DNA of 23,774 nucleotides from Phaeoceros laevis (Eukaryota > Anthocerotophyta > Anthocerotopsida > Notothyladales), in contig JBNGIQ010003966.1 of the NCBI GenBank assembly GCA_049999765.1, positions 1 to 23,774 on the forward strand, in the 5' to 3' direction. Below, piece by piece: positions 14,624-22,982 of this stretch (positions are counted from its first letter, which is position 1; every line of letters starts with the position of its first letter). The notes beneath the pieces were generated by a model, which had not been told where the DNA came from, searched no databases, and was given only the letters and a program-made list of their open reading frames with translations. Both the position numbers and the translations under genes were made by a program.

Positions 14624-16213
14624 TCAATCAATTAAAAACCCGTTTTTCTTGCAGAATGCATCCCACTCGGCCTGCATCTCTTCTTGCAGCTCTCTCTCCT
14701 CTTCATCATCTATACGCCATTCAGAGTACTTAAACCAATCATAATCAACAAACAGTTGGGCATCCCTCTCAATTGTTTTAGTGGCAACAGTAAGGATGTA
14801 TTGATCATGGCTGTCATGCAGCATGTCATGCCCACCAGTACGCTCCTCCCATGGACAGTTAGCTACACTGGGATGGGTGCCTCTTGAGGAATTGATGTAC
14901 CCTGCCACATTTCCAAAGACAACATGCCCATCCAAGAATGCTAGACCGGGGGGCTCCTTCCCAGCTGCAATCAAATCACGACGAACACACTGGTTCTTTG
15001 TTCTGGCATACATCCGGATACCAGGGTGCCTTTTCTTGTTGGACACAAGTGCCCATTCCCCTTGGGAATACTCTGGTCCTCCAAAAACAAACAAATCAAC
15101 CCCTCTGTCACTACCTTCCTTCACAACGATCTTCTCGAGTGAGAACAGCCCCAGTCCCATTGCTGGGTCTGTTGCCTCCTTCACAATCCACCTCCTACCC
15201 CAATAGCTGAAAGCCTTGTTTATGGGGATAGGGCCATCTGCCCACATGCCCCATTCCCGAGGCCTGCATCCCTTCAGAAGCTTGCCATACAACAATGAGG
15301 CGTCGTAGGAACCAGCTTTAGTAAAACCGTCTGTGACAGGGACATATGGGTGTTGTACAAAAACACCTAAATCGTCCCCCTTCCATCCATACTGGTCTCG
15401 TGAACGTAGAGCCATGTGGCCACTAACACGAGCACGGACAGCACAAGGGACAGATGGTGGGTCAGGTAGAGCTACTGTTGGTGGGAGTCCATATGTGGAC
15501 ATGTTGCCAAAAGTGGCAGTGAAAACATTACGGATTGCTTGGGCCATGGCATTGCAAGCATGCACACTAGGCACAGCAGCCTGAGGAGGGGGAGGCCCTG
15601 GAGGAGATGGCAGCAGTGCTGTCCTTGTCTAGCTAGCTATGAGTTCACACAGATGAAGACAACACATTCCTAGAAAATTAGCAGACGTCGTGCATGTGGG
15701 AAAGACAAAAAAAATTAAGAGCATCTGAGAAACAAGGAAACAAACCTCTGCTCCTTCAGCACCGTCATGTCTGCCCCAGTCTCCCTCATGCTTCTTTGCA
15801 ACTTGTGCAGGAAACATGCGTGCCCCCTTGCAATTTATGCAGAAGCAGCGCACTGGACGATGGCCACGCACAGCAACCTGAGGAGGGGGAGGCCCTGGAG
15901 TGGGTGGCAGCAGTGTCTCGACGCGTCCAGCGAGCTATGAGTTCACACCAGTGTAAGACAACAAATCCCTGAAAAATTAGCATCCCTGGTGCATGTGGGA
16001 AAGACAACAAAGAATTCTGAGCATCTGATACACCAGGAAAGAAACCTCTGCTCCTTCAGCAGCAGCAGGTCGGCCCTTGTCTCTCTCATGCTTCCTTGCA
16101 ATGTGTGCAGGCCACATGCGTCCCCCCTTGCAATCAATGCAGAAGCAGCGCACTTGAGGATAGCTACGCCATGGCCGCCTCCCTGTCGTGGGCGCGGGAG
16201 GTACGTCTGCCAT
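14624..16213 (-). CDS. SET-domain protein with duplicated N-terminal Cys/His motif, three exons
   Basis: Exon 1 is 16046-16213 (ATG 16213), exon 2 is 15746-15934 and exon 3 is 14624-15628. GT-AG introns of 111 and 117 nt have CTAAT-like branch sites, all in phase 0, giving about 453 residues. Exons 1 and 2 each encode a motif of the form C-x-C-x2-C...H (VRCFCIDCKGGRMWPAHIAR and VRCFCINCKGARMFPAQVAK, each followed by KHE), like the zinc-binding N-terminal motifs of plant transposon proteins. Exon 3 has a SET fold: GLGLFSLEKI (about residue 277), GYINSSRGTHPSVANC (about 362) in place of the NHSC-type knot, and QLFVDYDWFKY (about 410). The C-terminus is acidic. SET domains usually methylate lysines; the target is unknown. 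No stop or frameshift is needed, so it may be active. The exact exon-3 acceptor is chosen from two adjacent AG sites because it alone keeps the frame. Confidence 0.75.
15571..16166. repeat. Tandem duplication of exon plus intron, about 297-300 bp each
   Basis: 15571-15867 and 15868-16166 align over their whole length: proline-rich exon start, intron, splice sites and the Cys/His-motif coding part. The intron ends are especially alike (GTGTGAACTCATAG on the minus strand in both). The duplication created an extra coding exon in the SET gene without breaking phase. Confidence 0.9.
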
Positions 16214-16254
16214 GTCTGATTGCTCAGAGCTGTCCAGGTCGCGATAGAGAACGG

Positions 16255-16555
16255 GAGAATGTAACAAACGTATTTCATGATAAGGCGAACGGCTGAGTGT
16301 CACGAACGATCTTCCATGTCGGCAATTACAATTTACAACAACACAAGGACCATAATACAACGGGAGGCGTTGTAAATCTGGAGAGCAAGCTGGCGAGCAT
16401 GCCTGCCAATTACAACGGCTGAATGTAACAAAGGCGAATGGCTGTGTGACACGAACGATCTTCCATGTCCGGAATTACAATTTACAACAGCACAAGGACC
16501 ATAATACAACGCGAGGCGTTGTAAATCTGGAGAGCATGCTGGCAAGCATGCGTGC
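16255..16555. repeat. Promoter-like repeat, two tandem copies (A1, A2) upstream of the SET gene
   Basis: A1 (about 16255-16405) and A2 (about 16406-16555) have a period of 149 bp; ACGAACGATCTTCCATGT is at 16302 and 16451. Each contains ATTACAATTTACAAC, a palindrome-like CAACGCGAGGCGTTG (A2), then TAAATCTGGAGAGCA. Related, more diverged copies are at 18277-18440 and 19796-19920. The pair starts about 40 bp upstream of the SET gene's ATG. Confidence 0.85.
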
Positions 16556-16565
16556 AGTCTAAGTA

Positions 16566-16593
16566 TGACACCATAAATTAATCTATGGTGTCA
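16566..16593. repeat. Perfect hairpin, 10-bp arms
   Basis: TGACACCATA and TATGGTGTCA form a perfect inverted repeat around an 8-base AT-rich spacer. It could be a protein-binding dyad, a transcript hairpin or a footprint of a small transposon. Confidence 0.8.
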
Positions 16594-17021
16594 GCTTATA
16601 CGTGAAGGAGCTGGGACTTCATAATCAGGTCGGTCAGCCATAAATACCTACCTCAAATGCAGGCCTGCCTGCATCACAATCCAATCCACGCTAGAGATCT
16701 AGAGAATCCTTTACCTTGAATGCACCGTTTCCCTTCTCATAGATTATGAACCTGCGGCCAATCATCTGGACTGGGAGGTGCAGCCTTCTGTCACGACATC
16801 TTTGGATGGTAAATTGTCAAACACTTTGCAATTGCAAGCATCGTCTAAGCAAAGAATTTGACAATCCTGCCATACAATTTGACCAACCTTGCAGGCCGGC
16901 AACATGTGGAAGAGACCTGAATAACGATCTTTGAACAAAACTACGTGAGGCGGAGCTAAGTAGCAGCATGTAGAGGACGTTCAGGTATTTGTTCACCAGT
17001 ACCCTTCCTCTGTGTCACTCG
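16594..17021. other. Intergenic, contains one imperfect hairpin
   Basis: No gene seen. ATTGTCAAA (16813) and TTTGACAAT (16857) pair over 9 bp, with a second inner stem CTTTGC/GCAAAG, giving a 53-nt foldback. It is too short to claim as a microRNA precursor. Confidence 0.5.
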
Positions 17022-17555
17022 ATGACACAGGAGATGGTGACAACCCGCCGTCCTCCTTCAGCAATTCCTAAATGCATGCACACCCGGCCGATACATTCCC
17101 AAGCTTTGGAGACGGGCTGCAAGCTGTTGGCATCCGGCGCGTTCATGGCTGGTTCACGGTATCTGAGCAGGGGGGAAGACCAGGCAGAAGAGTTGTGCAT
17201 GCTCGTCATAGGCCAAGGGGATGTGAAGGTGCTTCCGCAAGCTTTGGGCGACACCCGTGAATGCCAGGAGCGATTTGCACTGCCACTTGTTCTCCCTGTG
17301 CTGTCGCCCATGATGGAGGACGAGGCCAGACTGCTCATCGAGGATAGAGGCGTCCAGGTCCCTACAAAACTTGCCTTCAGTGACCATGTAGATGGCTGCC
17401 TTGTCCTAGCATTCACGCTTTCGAAGAAACCGGATGCACCCACAGAAAGGTCATGGGTGTGGAAGTCAGTGGATCAGGTGGAGGGAGCTAGGCCCAAGGT
17501 GGAGGGCGTGGTGGTGGCTATCCGCGAGAGGATAGAGGCCGGGAAGGATGCGTAG
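17022..17555 (+). CDS. Hypothetical protein, 177 residues
   Basis: From ATG 17022 (MTQEMVTTRRPPSAIPK) the frame runs to TAG at 17553-17555. The second half looks protein-like (PLVLPVLSPMMEDEARLLIE, then LAFSDHVDGCLVLAFTLSKK) and ends with a helical VVVAIRERIEAGKDA. The opposite strand is also open for 142 codons (17015-17443), so this could be chance in GC-rich DNA. No family recognised, no introns assigned. Confidence 0.35.
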   Translation: MTQEMVTTRRPPSAIPKCMHTRPIHSQALETGCKLLASGAFMAGSRYLSRGEDQAEELCMLVIGQGDVKVLPQALGDTRECQERFALPLVLPVLSPMMEDEARLLIEDRGVQVPTKLAFSDHVDGCLVLAFTLSKKPDAPTERSWVWKSVDQVEGARPKVEGVVVAIRERIEAGKDA

Positions 17556-17582
17556 ATGAGCGCACAGGCAATCCTCCCACAA

Positions 17583-17648
17583 CTTAGTGGATTGACAACA
17601 TGTAGGCGACAAAATCTTAGTGGATTGACAGCATGTAGCAACAAAATC
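17583..17648. repeat. Tandem duplication, 2 x about 33 bp
   Basis: CTTAGTGGATTGACA followed by (A/G)CATGTAG and CAAAAT occurs twice in a row with a few differences, just after the stop of the plus-strand ORF and before the end of the minus-strand ORF. Confidence 0.85.
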
Positions 17649-17665
17649 TTGCCCAACGCTACAGC

Positions 17666-18208
17666 TTACAAGATTGATGAACAATCATCTTCTATGTCAA
17701 TTTCCCACATTGCGTAATGCTCGATTAGCCCTCGGGGTCCTCCACTTGCTCTCGTGGTCTTCTTGTTTGAGCACCTTCTCGTGTTGGCCCCGGTCTTCTT
17801 GTTTGGGCACCTTCTTGTGTTGGCCCCATGGCTTCCAAGGGCTGGTGGCTCTATCTCTGTGACGGTCGTAGAGCCTCTGGACATGACCACAGGACGAGCA
17901 CAGCCTCTGGACATGACCACAGGACGAGCACAGCCTCCGGACATGACCACAGGATGAGCACAGACGATGCCATCTGTTGGCTCCAGCACCGGGAGTGGGG
18001 AATTTCCCTGACCAGCATGAAACATTGCGTCATGATGGCGACGACACATTGTTGCATCGGGCTGAAATTTCATCTCTTCAGCAACACAAACCCAGCAGCC
18101 CAAGACTTTGTAGAGCTGGTGAAGCTGGAACATTGCAATGAAGTCATCGTCATCCTCTATGAAGTCGTGAGCTAGAGCTAGATGGGCGGTAGAGGGCTTG
18201 AAGGACAT
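17666..18208 (-). CDS. Hypothetical protein, 180 residues, with internal peptide repeats
   Basis: From ATG 18208 (MSFKPSTAHLALAHDFIEDD) the frame runs to TAA at 17666. It has an acidic N-terminal helix region, then a Cys/His part (CVAEEMKFQPDATMCRRHHD), then three 10-residue repeats (CARPVVMSRG type) and two 12-residue repeats (GANTRRCPNKKT type). Both repeat sets are multiples of three and keep the frame. A promoter-like repeat starts about 70 bp upstream of the ATG, as in the SET gene. No family is recognised. The repeat part may be recent expansion. Confidence 0.4.
   Translation of the reverse strand: MSFKPSTAHLALAHDFIEDDDDFIAMFQLHQLYKVLGCWVCVAEEMKFQPDATMCRRHHDAMFHAGQGNSPLPVLEPTDGIVCAHPVVMSGGCARPVVMSRGCARPVVMSRGSTTVTEIEPPALGSHGANTRRCPNKKTGANTRRCSNKKTTRASGGPRGLIEHYAMWEIDIEDDCSSIL
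17756..17827. repeat. Tandem repeat, 2 x 36 bp
   Basis: The unit beginning GGTCTTCTTGTTTG(A/G)GCACC occurs at 17756 and 17792 with two or three differences. It encodes the 12-residue repeat of the minus-strand ORF. Confidence 0.92.
17873..17962. repeat. Tandem repeat, 3 x 30 bp
   Basis: The unit GCCTCTGGACATGACCACAG followed by GACGAGCACA is repeated at 17873, 17903 and 17933, nearly perfectly. It encodes the 10-residue repeat of the minus-strand ORF. Confidence 0.95.
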
Positions 18209-18276
18209 GATGCCGACAAGACTTCTCAAATGACGAGTGAGGGCTCGGTGTCTATGTTGCGATAAAGTTTAGGGTG

Positions 18277-18440
18277 TTACGAACGTGAAGCAAGATGCCC
18301 CTTTACGAACGACCATCATGATGAACCGAAACATGAACATGTCTTCATGTAGTTTTTACAACGGGACTAGGATCATATAACCACGACAGGCGCTGTACTC
18401 TGGAGATGCCATGTGGAGATGGATGGCTGGTTGTTTGCTC
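18277..18440. repeat. Promoter-like repeat, copy B
   Basis: It shares TTACGAACGACCATCA, GAACATGTCTTCA, TTTACAACGGGACTAGGA, AACCACGACAGGCG and CTCTGGAGATG with copy C at 19796, and more weakly with A1/A2. It starts about 70 bp upstream of the minus-strand ORF start at 18208. Confidence 0.75.
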
Positions 18441-19795
18441 TCCTGACCTGAAGCTGCATTCACAGCAGGTTGAAAAAATGGGCAAATTTATCCTTTATGT
18501 TGAGGCTGAAGGGCATGACATCAAATGATTCCTCAAGGGCATGTCATATCATATGCTTCTGTGTGCTTGAGTGCTTGTCGGACAAGCGTGCATGTAAAGC
18601 TGCACTTCCATAATCTTTTTGCAACAGTTGTCCATTTTAAGGGTGCAGATAGAGCTGGTGACATGCTCTGAACAATGTAAAATGGTCAACACATGTGACG
18701 TATGAGGATTTCATACCCTCCCCATGATCACCGTGCAGAATTTTGCATCCGTGAGTCAAAATGAGAGTTGAACGCTTGAAAGCTTGGAGATTTAGATTTA
18801 TGATGAAGCCCCGGGCAATGAGTGGAAATGTAGGTACGAAGATGCTTTTAACAGGTTTGTGGACGAGCTCAATATACAAGCCCCATAACATGTAGTGTAT
18901 GCGTGTACGGGACTAGTAAGCAAATTTACGACCAGGCATGAGCAAGTCACGCGGACAAGTCCACCTCTACAGATTAATTAGCCTATAGACACAAGGCTTT
19001 CGAGTGGCACTGCACACCACCTGGGGTAAGCTTATCATGTTGAAGTATGTAAGGCCTGCCTATCAGCACAAAGTTGGACTTCAAACAATCTACACAAACA
19101 CTTTCAGTTGACAAATCATTGTTCTCTGCTGTCATGACTGCACTACATGAACTCTTGGAGTCTGTCCAACGCACCAGCTATGCAAATTGTTACTCTTAGC
19201 AACAAGACTGCATTTGTAGGCGACCGATGTCAGTCCGTAAGTCTTGCATATTTGAAGCGGAGTCAAAATCGAATGGACAAGGCATCACGCAGCGTACTTA
19301 CCGAAGTATGGGAACAGATGCGTACGATGGGCCTTACCAACCTCACTTGCAGGTCACATGTTCGCATACAAGCCGATAGATGCGACCTACGTATACACAG
19401 TTCCTAAATCGCTACTGCAAAAAATTTCCTAGAAAACCATACGGTCTCCATAGTGTGTAAGCTACAAAAATTGCCTATTGTACGCTCCCAAAAATGCTGG
19501 TGTAATGCACAGCTTCCGAGCTATGTGCAGAACACGGGCATAAGCTTTGACTGCCAAAAAACACAAGCTTTCACCCGCACTGGAGAAGCTTGCCTAAATA
19601 TATTGTCCCTTTGTGGTGTTCGCCAAAATACCCTGCAGCCCCTGATTTCCATCGCCCAGCACCTGACAATGCCACATCTGCACATCAAGACCTCGTAGTC
19701 ACCTTATATGAGCAGATTGTGTGGGAAACATTACGCAAGCAGGCATCGACAGAATGGCATAACTGAACAAATTTTTCTTTGTGTGTAAAGGACGA
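18441..19795. other. Intergenic, no supported gene
   Basis: Only short open frames occur on both strands, for example 19147-19407 (+), none with a recognisable domain or splice structure. I see no RNA gene. Confidence 0.5.
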
Positions 19796-19920
19796 TGTAT
19801 GTAACGAACGACCATCACGAACGAACATGTCTTCAAGTGTTATTTACAACGGGACTAGGAACAGCTAACCACGACAAGCGTTGTAATCTGGAGATGGCTG
19901 GCTAGCATGCCGTGGACAAT
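19796..19920. repeat. Promoter-like repeat, copy C
   Basis: TAACGAACGACCATCACGAA, GAACATGTCTTCAAGTG, TTTACAACGGGACTAGGAAC, AACCACGACAAGCGTTGTAA and TCTGGAGATGGCTGGCTAGC are shared with copy B and partly with A1/A2. It is the least rearranged copy of the core. Confidence 0.78.
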
Positions 19921-20049
19921 GGCCTTGGTGTACAGCATGCATATGCATGCAGGAGGTGCACGCATGTGAGGTAGGTAGCCCCACTTTTGCTATTTTGGTA
20001 CGTGAGCAAAGCTCGGCCACAATTTAGAGCGATGATCACCACCCGTGAA

Positions 20050-20102
20050 TTTCCCGCGCGCGGGACATGGATATGCGCGCGCCAAATTTGGAACCTAGGG
20101 TT
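20050..20102. promoter_or_regulatory. Promoter-like cluster: two E2F-type sites and a telo-box
   Basis: TTTCCCGC (20050-20057) and GCGCCAAA (20079-20086) both fit the E2F consensus TTTSSCGC, in opposite orientations. A palindrome CCCGCGCGCGGG overlaps the first. TAGGGTTTT, a telo-box on the minus strand, follows at about 20096. In plants E2F sites with telo-boxes occur in promoters of S-phase and ribosomal genes. No gene with a clear start follows at once; the next coding exons found are those from 20768. Confidence 0.4.
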
Positions 20103-20264
20103 TTGTGCAAGCTATAGGGTGGACCAGGCAATCATTGGCCTCACCATTGTTTCTCCTTTGTTGCTCACTGTTCACTTAGGCAGCAACGATGTTCCGGCGC
20201 TGTTAAGCTTCCACTGTCGTACGCTTGCTTGACGCCGCTGTTTCTCCTTTGTTGCTCTCTGTGC

Positions 20265-20332
20265 CGTACCGAGGACGTCAGGTGGGTTCAAGGTTTGACG
20301 TACCGAGGACGTCAGGTGAGTTCAGGGTTTGA
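20265..20332. repeat. Tandem duplication, 2 x 34 bp
   Basis: CGTACCGAGGACGTCAGGTG followed by (G/A)GTTCA(A/G)GGTTTGA is present at 20265 and 20299. Each copy contains a GTGGGT or GTGAGT donor-like site. The rest of 20103-20767 shows no supported gene; overlapping frames around 20350-20700 are open on both strands, but none is convincing. Confidence 0.85.
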
Positions 20333-21026
20333 AATTTTTTTTTGAACGGGCTTGCCGAGACACCAGCTGGGGTGCCTTTCCTTTGTCGTAGGCTTTGTAT
20401 TTTGGGTAGATGATCCTCCGCTGCAGCTCCTTGCTAAACGTGGCGTCACCGTGATGTTGTCCAGGGCAGGCTATGGCTCCGCGGGCGGTCGGCAGTGCAA
20501 GCAAAGGCCCGATCGTAAGCGGGAAGGTGACAATGGCGGCCGAGGCCTGTCCCCGCAGCCTGTGCAAGAGCATGGTCCACACCAGCATTGGTGGCCAAAA
20601 CTTGCGCCGTGTACAACTTGCGAGAGCAAGGAGCACACCCAAGCCCAATTGCATGAAGAATAGCGACCGTGTGGCTGAATCTTACTCTTGTCGGATCCGT
20701 TAATGATTTGACGAGTGAATTGTAATAGTTCATTGTCACAAATCAGGAATTTCAGGACACCCGGTAGCCCTTGTATTTTTTGTGCTATGAGGAGGGTGCA
20801 TTGGAGGATCAACTGCTCAAAAAACAAGCCCAACAAGCTAGTAACGTGTTGGGGCTGAGGAGAATCACCCCGGAGGATCTAGTGACATTGCGCGCGAAAT
20901 GGGTTGAGCTGCGCCTGTCTCTGCAGATGAAGAGGACAGTGGTGGCTGCATCTCCAAGCTCTGCTGTTGGGGATGGCTCTGAATCTGCATCCGAAGATCT
21001 GCCTGGAGGGTTTGAAGTCGGGGAAT

Positions 21027-21086
21027 CCTCACAGCAGGCGTCACAGCCTGTTGAAGCCTCACAACAGGCGTCACAGCCTGTTGATG
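21027..21086. repeat. Tandem repeat, 2 x 30 bp, coding
   Basis: Two copies of CCTCACA(G/A)CAGGCGTCACAG followed by CCTGTTGA keep the frame and encode ASQQASQPVE-like repeats. Confidence 0.92.
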
Positions 21087-21948
21087 AAGGTGCCACAAGA
21101 GTGAGGAACAGCAGGAGAGGGCGCAGGCCTGTTGCTCGGGTCGAGAGACATGAGATCAATCCTACTACAGGTGTGTGGCATAGCTTTTTTTGGGGTTTGT
21201 CTTACAATTGCGATCGTATCTCATGTCCTCACTTGTGCGTGCACAGGTTGGGTAATGCCCAGAGTAGAGTCATATACTTTGCTGCGGGCCAGGTTCAGAG
21301 ATGTTGTTCATGTACACTGCACACCACTCACAGGATCCTTCTACAACTTGACCAGGACAGAGCAGTACACGTTCGAGACGTTCGTCAAGCGTGAAATCGG
21401 TGGAGAATGGACCATAGCTGCAGCTGTGGACCAATTTGTGAACAAGATGCTTTGAGATTGGAAAGACAACACAGCTCGGGAGGCAAAGAATTTTGTGCGA
21501 GGTCGAAGGTCTGCAAATTACCTTCCAAAATATGTGAATGAGGTGACGTGGGATCAGATAGTCGCGGTTGAGAGGGAGAAGGCAAGTGGTGTGGTGGCTC
21601 CGAGCCAGCAGCAGTTGCTGGCTGATGCCCGGATGGCAAACCTTGCTAAGCGAGCAACATCATGCTTTGGGGCAGCTGGCAGGGGAGGATTCAGAGAGGC
21701 TTTTCAGGCGGAGTATGGTAGAGCTCCTACTGAGTTGGAGTCGGAGTGGTGCAGGAGGACAAAGGGTCAGTGGCAAAAAAAAATGCTGAAGTACTGGGAG
21801 CTGAACAATATGGAACCACCTGTGAAAGTTACAAGGATCGAAGATGCATCGGAAACGTTTGATTCTCTCCTTGAAGCTGACTACGACGAGATCGAGGCAG
21901 ACGGTATGAAGTGGTGTTGCATTTGGTTTTTTTTTGCATGTGTAGAGG

Positions 21949-22370
21949 CCTGAGCAGCCAAGGCCCGAGGAGGCCGAGGCCTTCAGGAGCAGCCAAGCCC
22001 TGAGGAGGACTGAGCTGCCGAGGCCCAGGAGGGCTGAGGATGTTTCTCTTTTTCTTTGTTGTGAACATGTGTGATTTTTTTTTGTTTTTCGTGCATGGCT
22101 GCCTGCCTGCCGAGGCCCAAGGAGACTGGTCAGGCTGGTGCAGGCCTCCCGAGCCCCAAGGAGGTTGGTGCAGGCTGGTGCAGTCCTCCCGAGGCCCGAG
22201 GAGGCAGATGCAGGCCTTCCGAGGCCCAAGGAGGCAGGTCTAGACCTGCTTGCTGGGTATTTTAGTTTTTTTTTTGTGCTTGGCTGCCTGCCAGCCTGCC
22301 TGCCAAGGGCTGAGGAGCCTGGTCAGGCAGGTGTAGGCCTGCCGAGGCCCGAGGAGCCTGGTCAGACAAG
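21949..22370. repeat. GC-rich minisatellite inside the last intron
   Basis: Degenerate units around CCGAGGCCC(A/G)AGGAGGC and GCAGGCCT, about 25-35 bp each, recur many times. They are punctuated by T-tracts followed by GTGC(A/T)TGGCTGCCTGCC (about 22070-22115 and 22262-22300), so there is also a higher-order unit of roughly 190-200 bp. Confidence 0.85.
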
Positions 22371-22617
22371 TGATAAGTTAAACTTTGGCTGTAAGGTTTG
22401 CCACTGTTGACTAACTTGTATGCATCCCGTTTTGTGTGCAGCGTTTGTATGCACCAGGCTGGCAGCTGGAGTTTTTCATGACAACAATTTGCGATATATC
22501 ACAGGCCTGGCAGCTCGATTGGGTGAGTGCATAGCATGTTAGGAAATTGGATTAGACATGAAGGTGTTTTGTACGGTCCTATTGACATGTATTGTGTTTA
22601 ACATGTGCAGCAATGGG

Positions 22618-22776
22618 TGATACGATAAATAATCCCTTTATCGTCAGGTCAAAGGTTATGAACTCAAAACGGTTATAATCGTCGCGTCCTGTCGTATCGC
22701 TTACCTGACACTGCATATAAAATGCAAGCGCTAAGCGCTGCAATAATACAATCTATCTCTCGCCTCTCTTTCGTCA
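22618..22776 (+). repeat. 5' LTR of the third element
   Basis: It starts TGATACGATAA, ends TCGTCA and is followed at once by the primer site. A TATA box (TATAAAA, 22716-22722) suits a promoter for the element's RNA. The left boundary is inferred from the TG-CA rule and similarity to the inner LTR start, since the second LTR is not in the window. Confidence 0.75.
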
Positions 22777-22788
22777 TGGTATCAGAGC
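22777..22788 (+). other. Primer binding site of the third element
   Basis: TGGTATCAGAGC, the initiator-tRNA-type site, directly follows the LTR. Confidence 0.95.
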
Positions 22789-22982
22789 GGGTTGTCGGAT
22801 TGGTGCAGCGATCGTGTTAAGCTAGAGGTCGTGTTCATTTGCCTTGTGAATTCAGCCATCTTTTTTTTCTTGGAATCATGCACGGGTATTAGCAAGGCGT
22901 AGGAAAATTTCTGCTGTGTGCAAATGCCTTCAGGCGCTGGCCCTGTGAGAATGCGCACAGAGATTTTGTACTTGCGCCAAGC

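Larger units (their letters stand above)
20768..22524 (+). pseudogene. Plant Ptta/En/Spm-type transposase-like gene with one in-frame stop
   Basis: Exon a is 20768-21170 (follows an AG; it starts without an ATG, so earlier exons are likely) and exon b is 21247-21903. The 76-nt GT-AG intron keeps phase (INPTT-GWVMPRVES). Exon a is low-complexity with a tandem ASQQASQPV repeat and a basic RRGRRP. Exon b has GSFYNLTRTEQYTFETFVKR, a TGA at 21453-21455, then in the same frame DWKDNTAREAKNFVRGRRSA, YLPKYVNEVTWDQIV and the most diagnostic part: GGFREAFQAEYGRAPTELES followed by an R-R-T-K segment and a K-x-W-E end. This resembles the plant Transposase_24 (Ptta/En/Spm) signature with GR-PT-E and TK. 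A possible third exon, 22442-22524, lies after the repeat-rich intron; two of its frames are open. Members accompany CACTA-type elements. The single stop suggests recent loss or a sequencing error. Confidence 0.62.

Noticed and set aside
16813-16865. MicroRNA precursor
   Set aside because: The foldback is short and interrupted, with no mature-size continuous duplex of about 21 bp.
17015-17443. Minus-strand ORF of 142 codons
   Set aside because: It overlaps the plus-strand ORF, is serine-rich with no motif, and looks like a shadow frame; the plus strand is slightly better.
17666-18208. PIF/Harbinger transposase N-terminus for the acidic EDDDDF region
   Set aside because: Only a short acidic stretch is similar in style; no DDE motifs follow.
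18637-19407. Short ORFs as genes
   Set aside because: All are under 90 codons, with no motifs, no splice support and normal length for chance frames.
20322-20839. Several overlapping ORFs on both strands around 20.3-20.8 kb
   Set aside because: None has a recognisable domain or consistent splice structure; the region is GC-rich, so open frames are expected.
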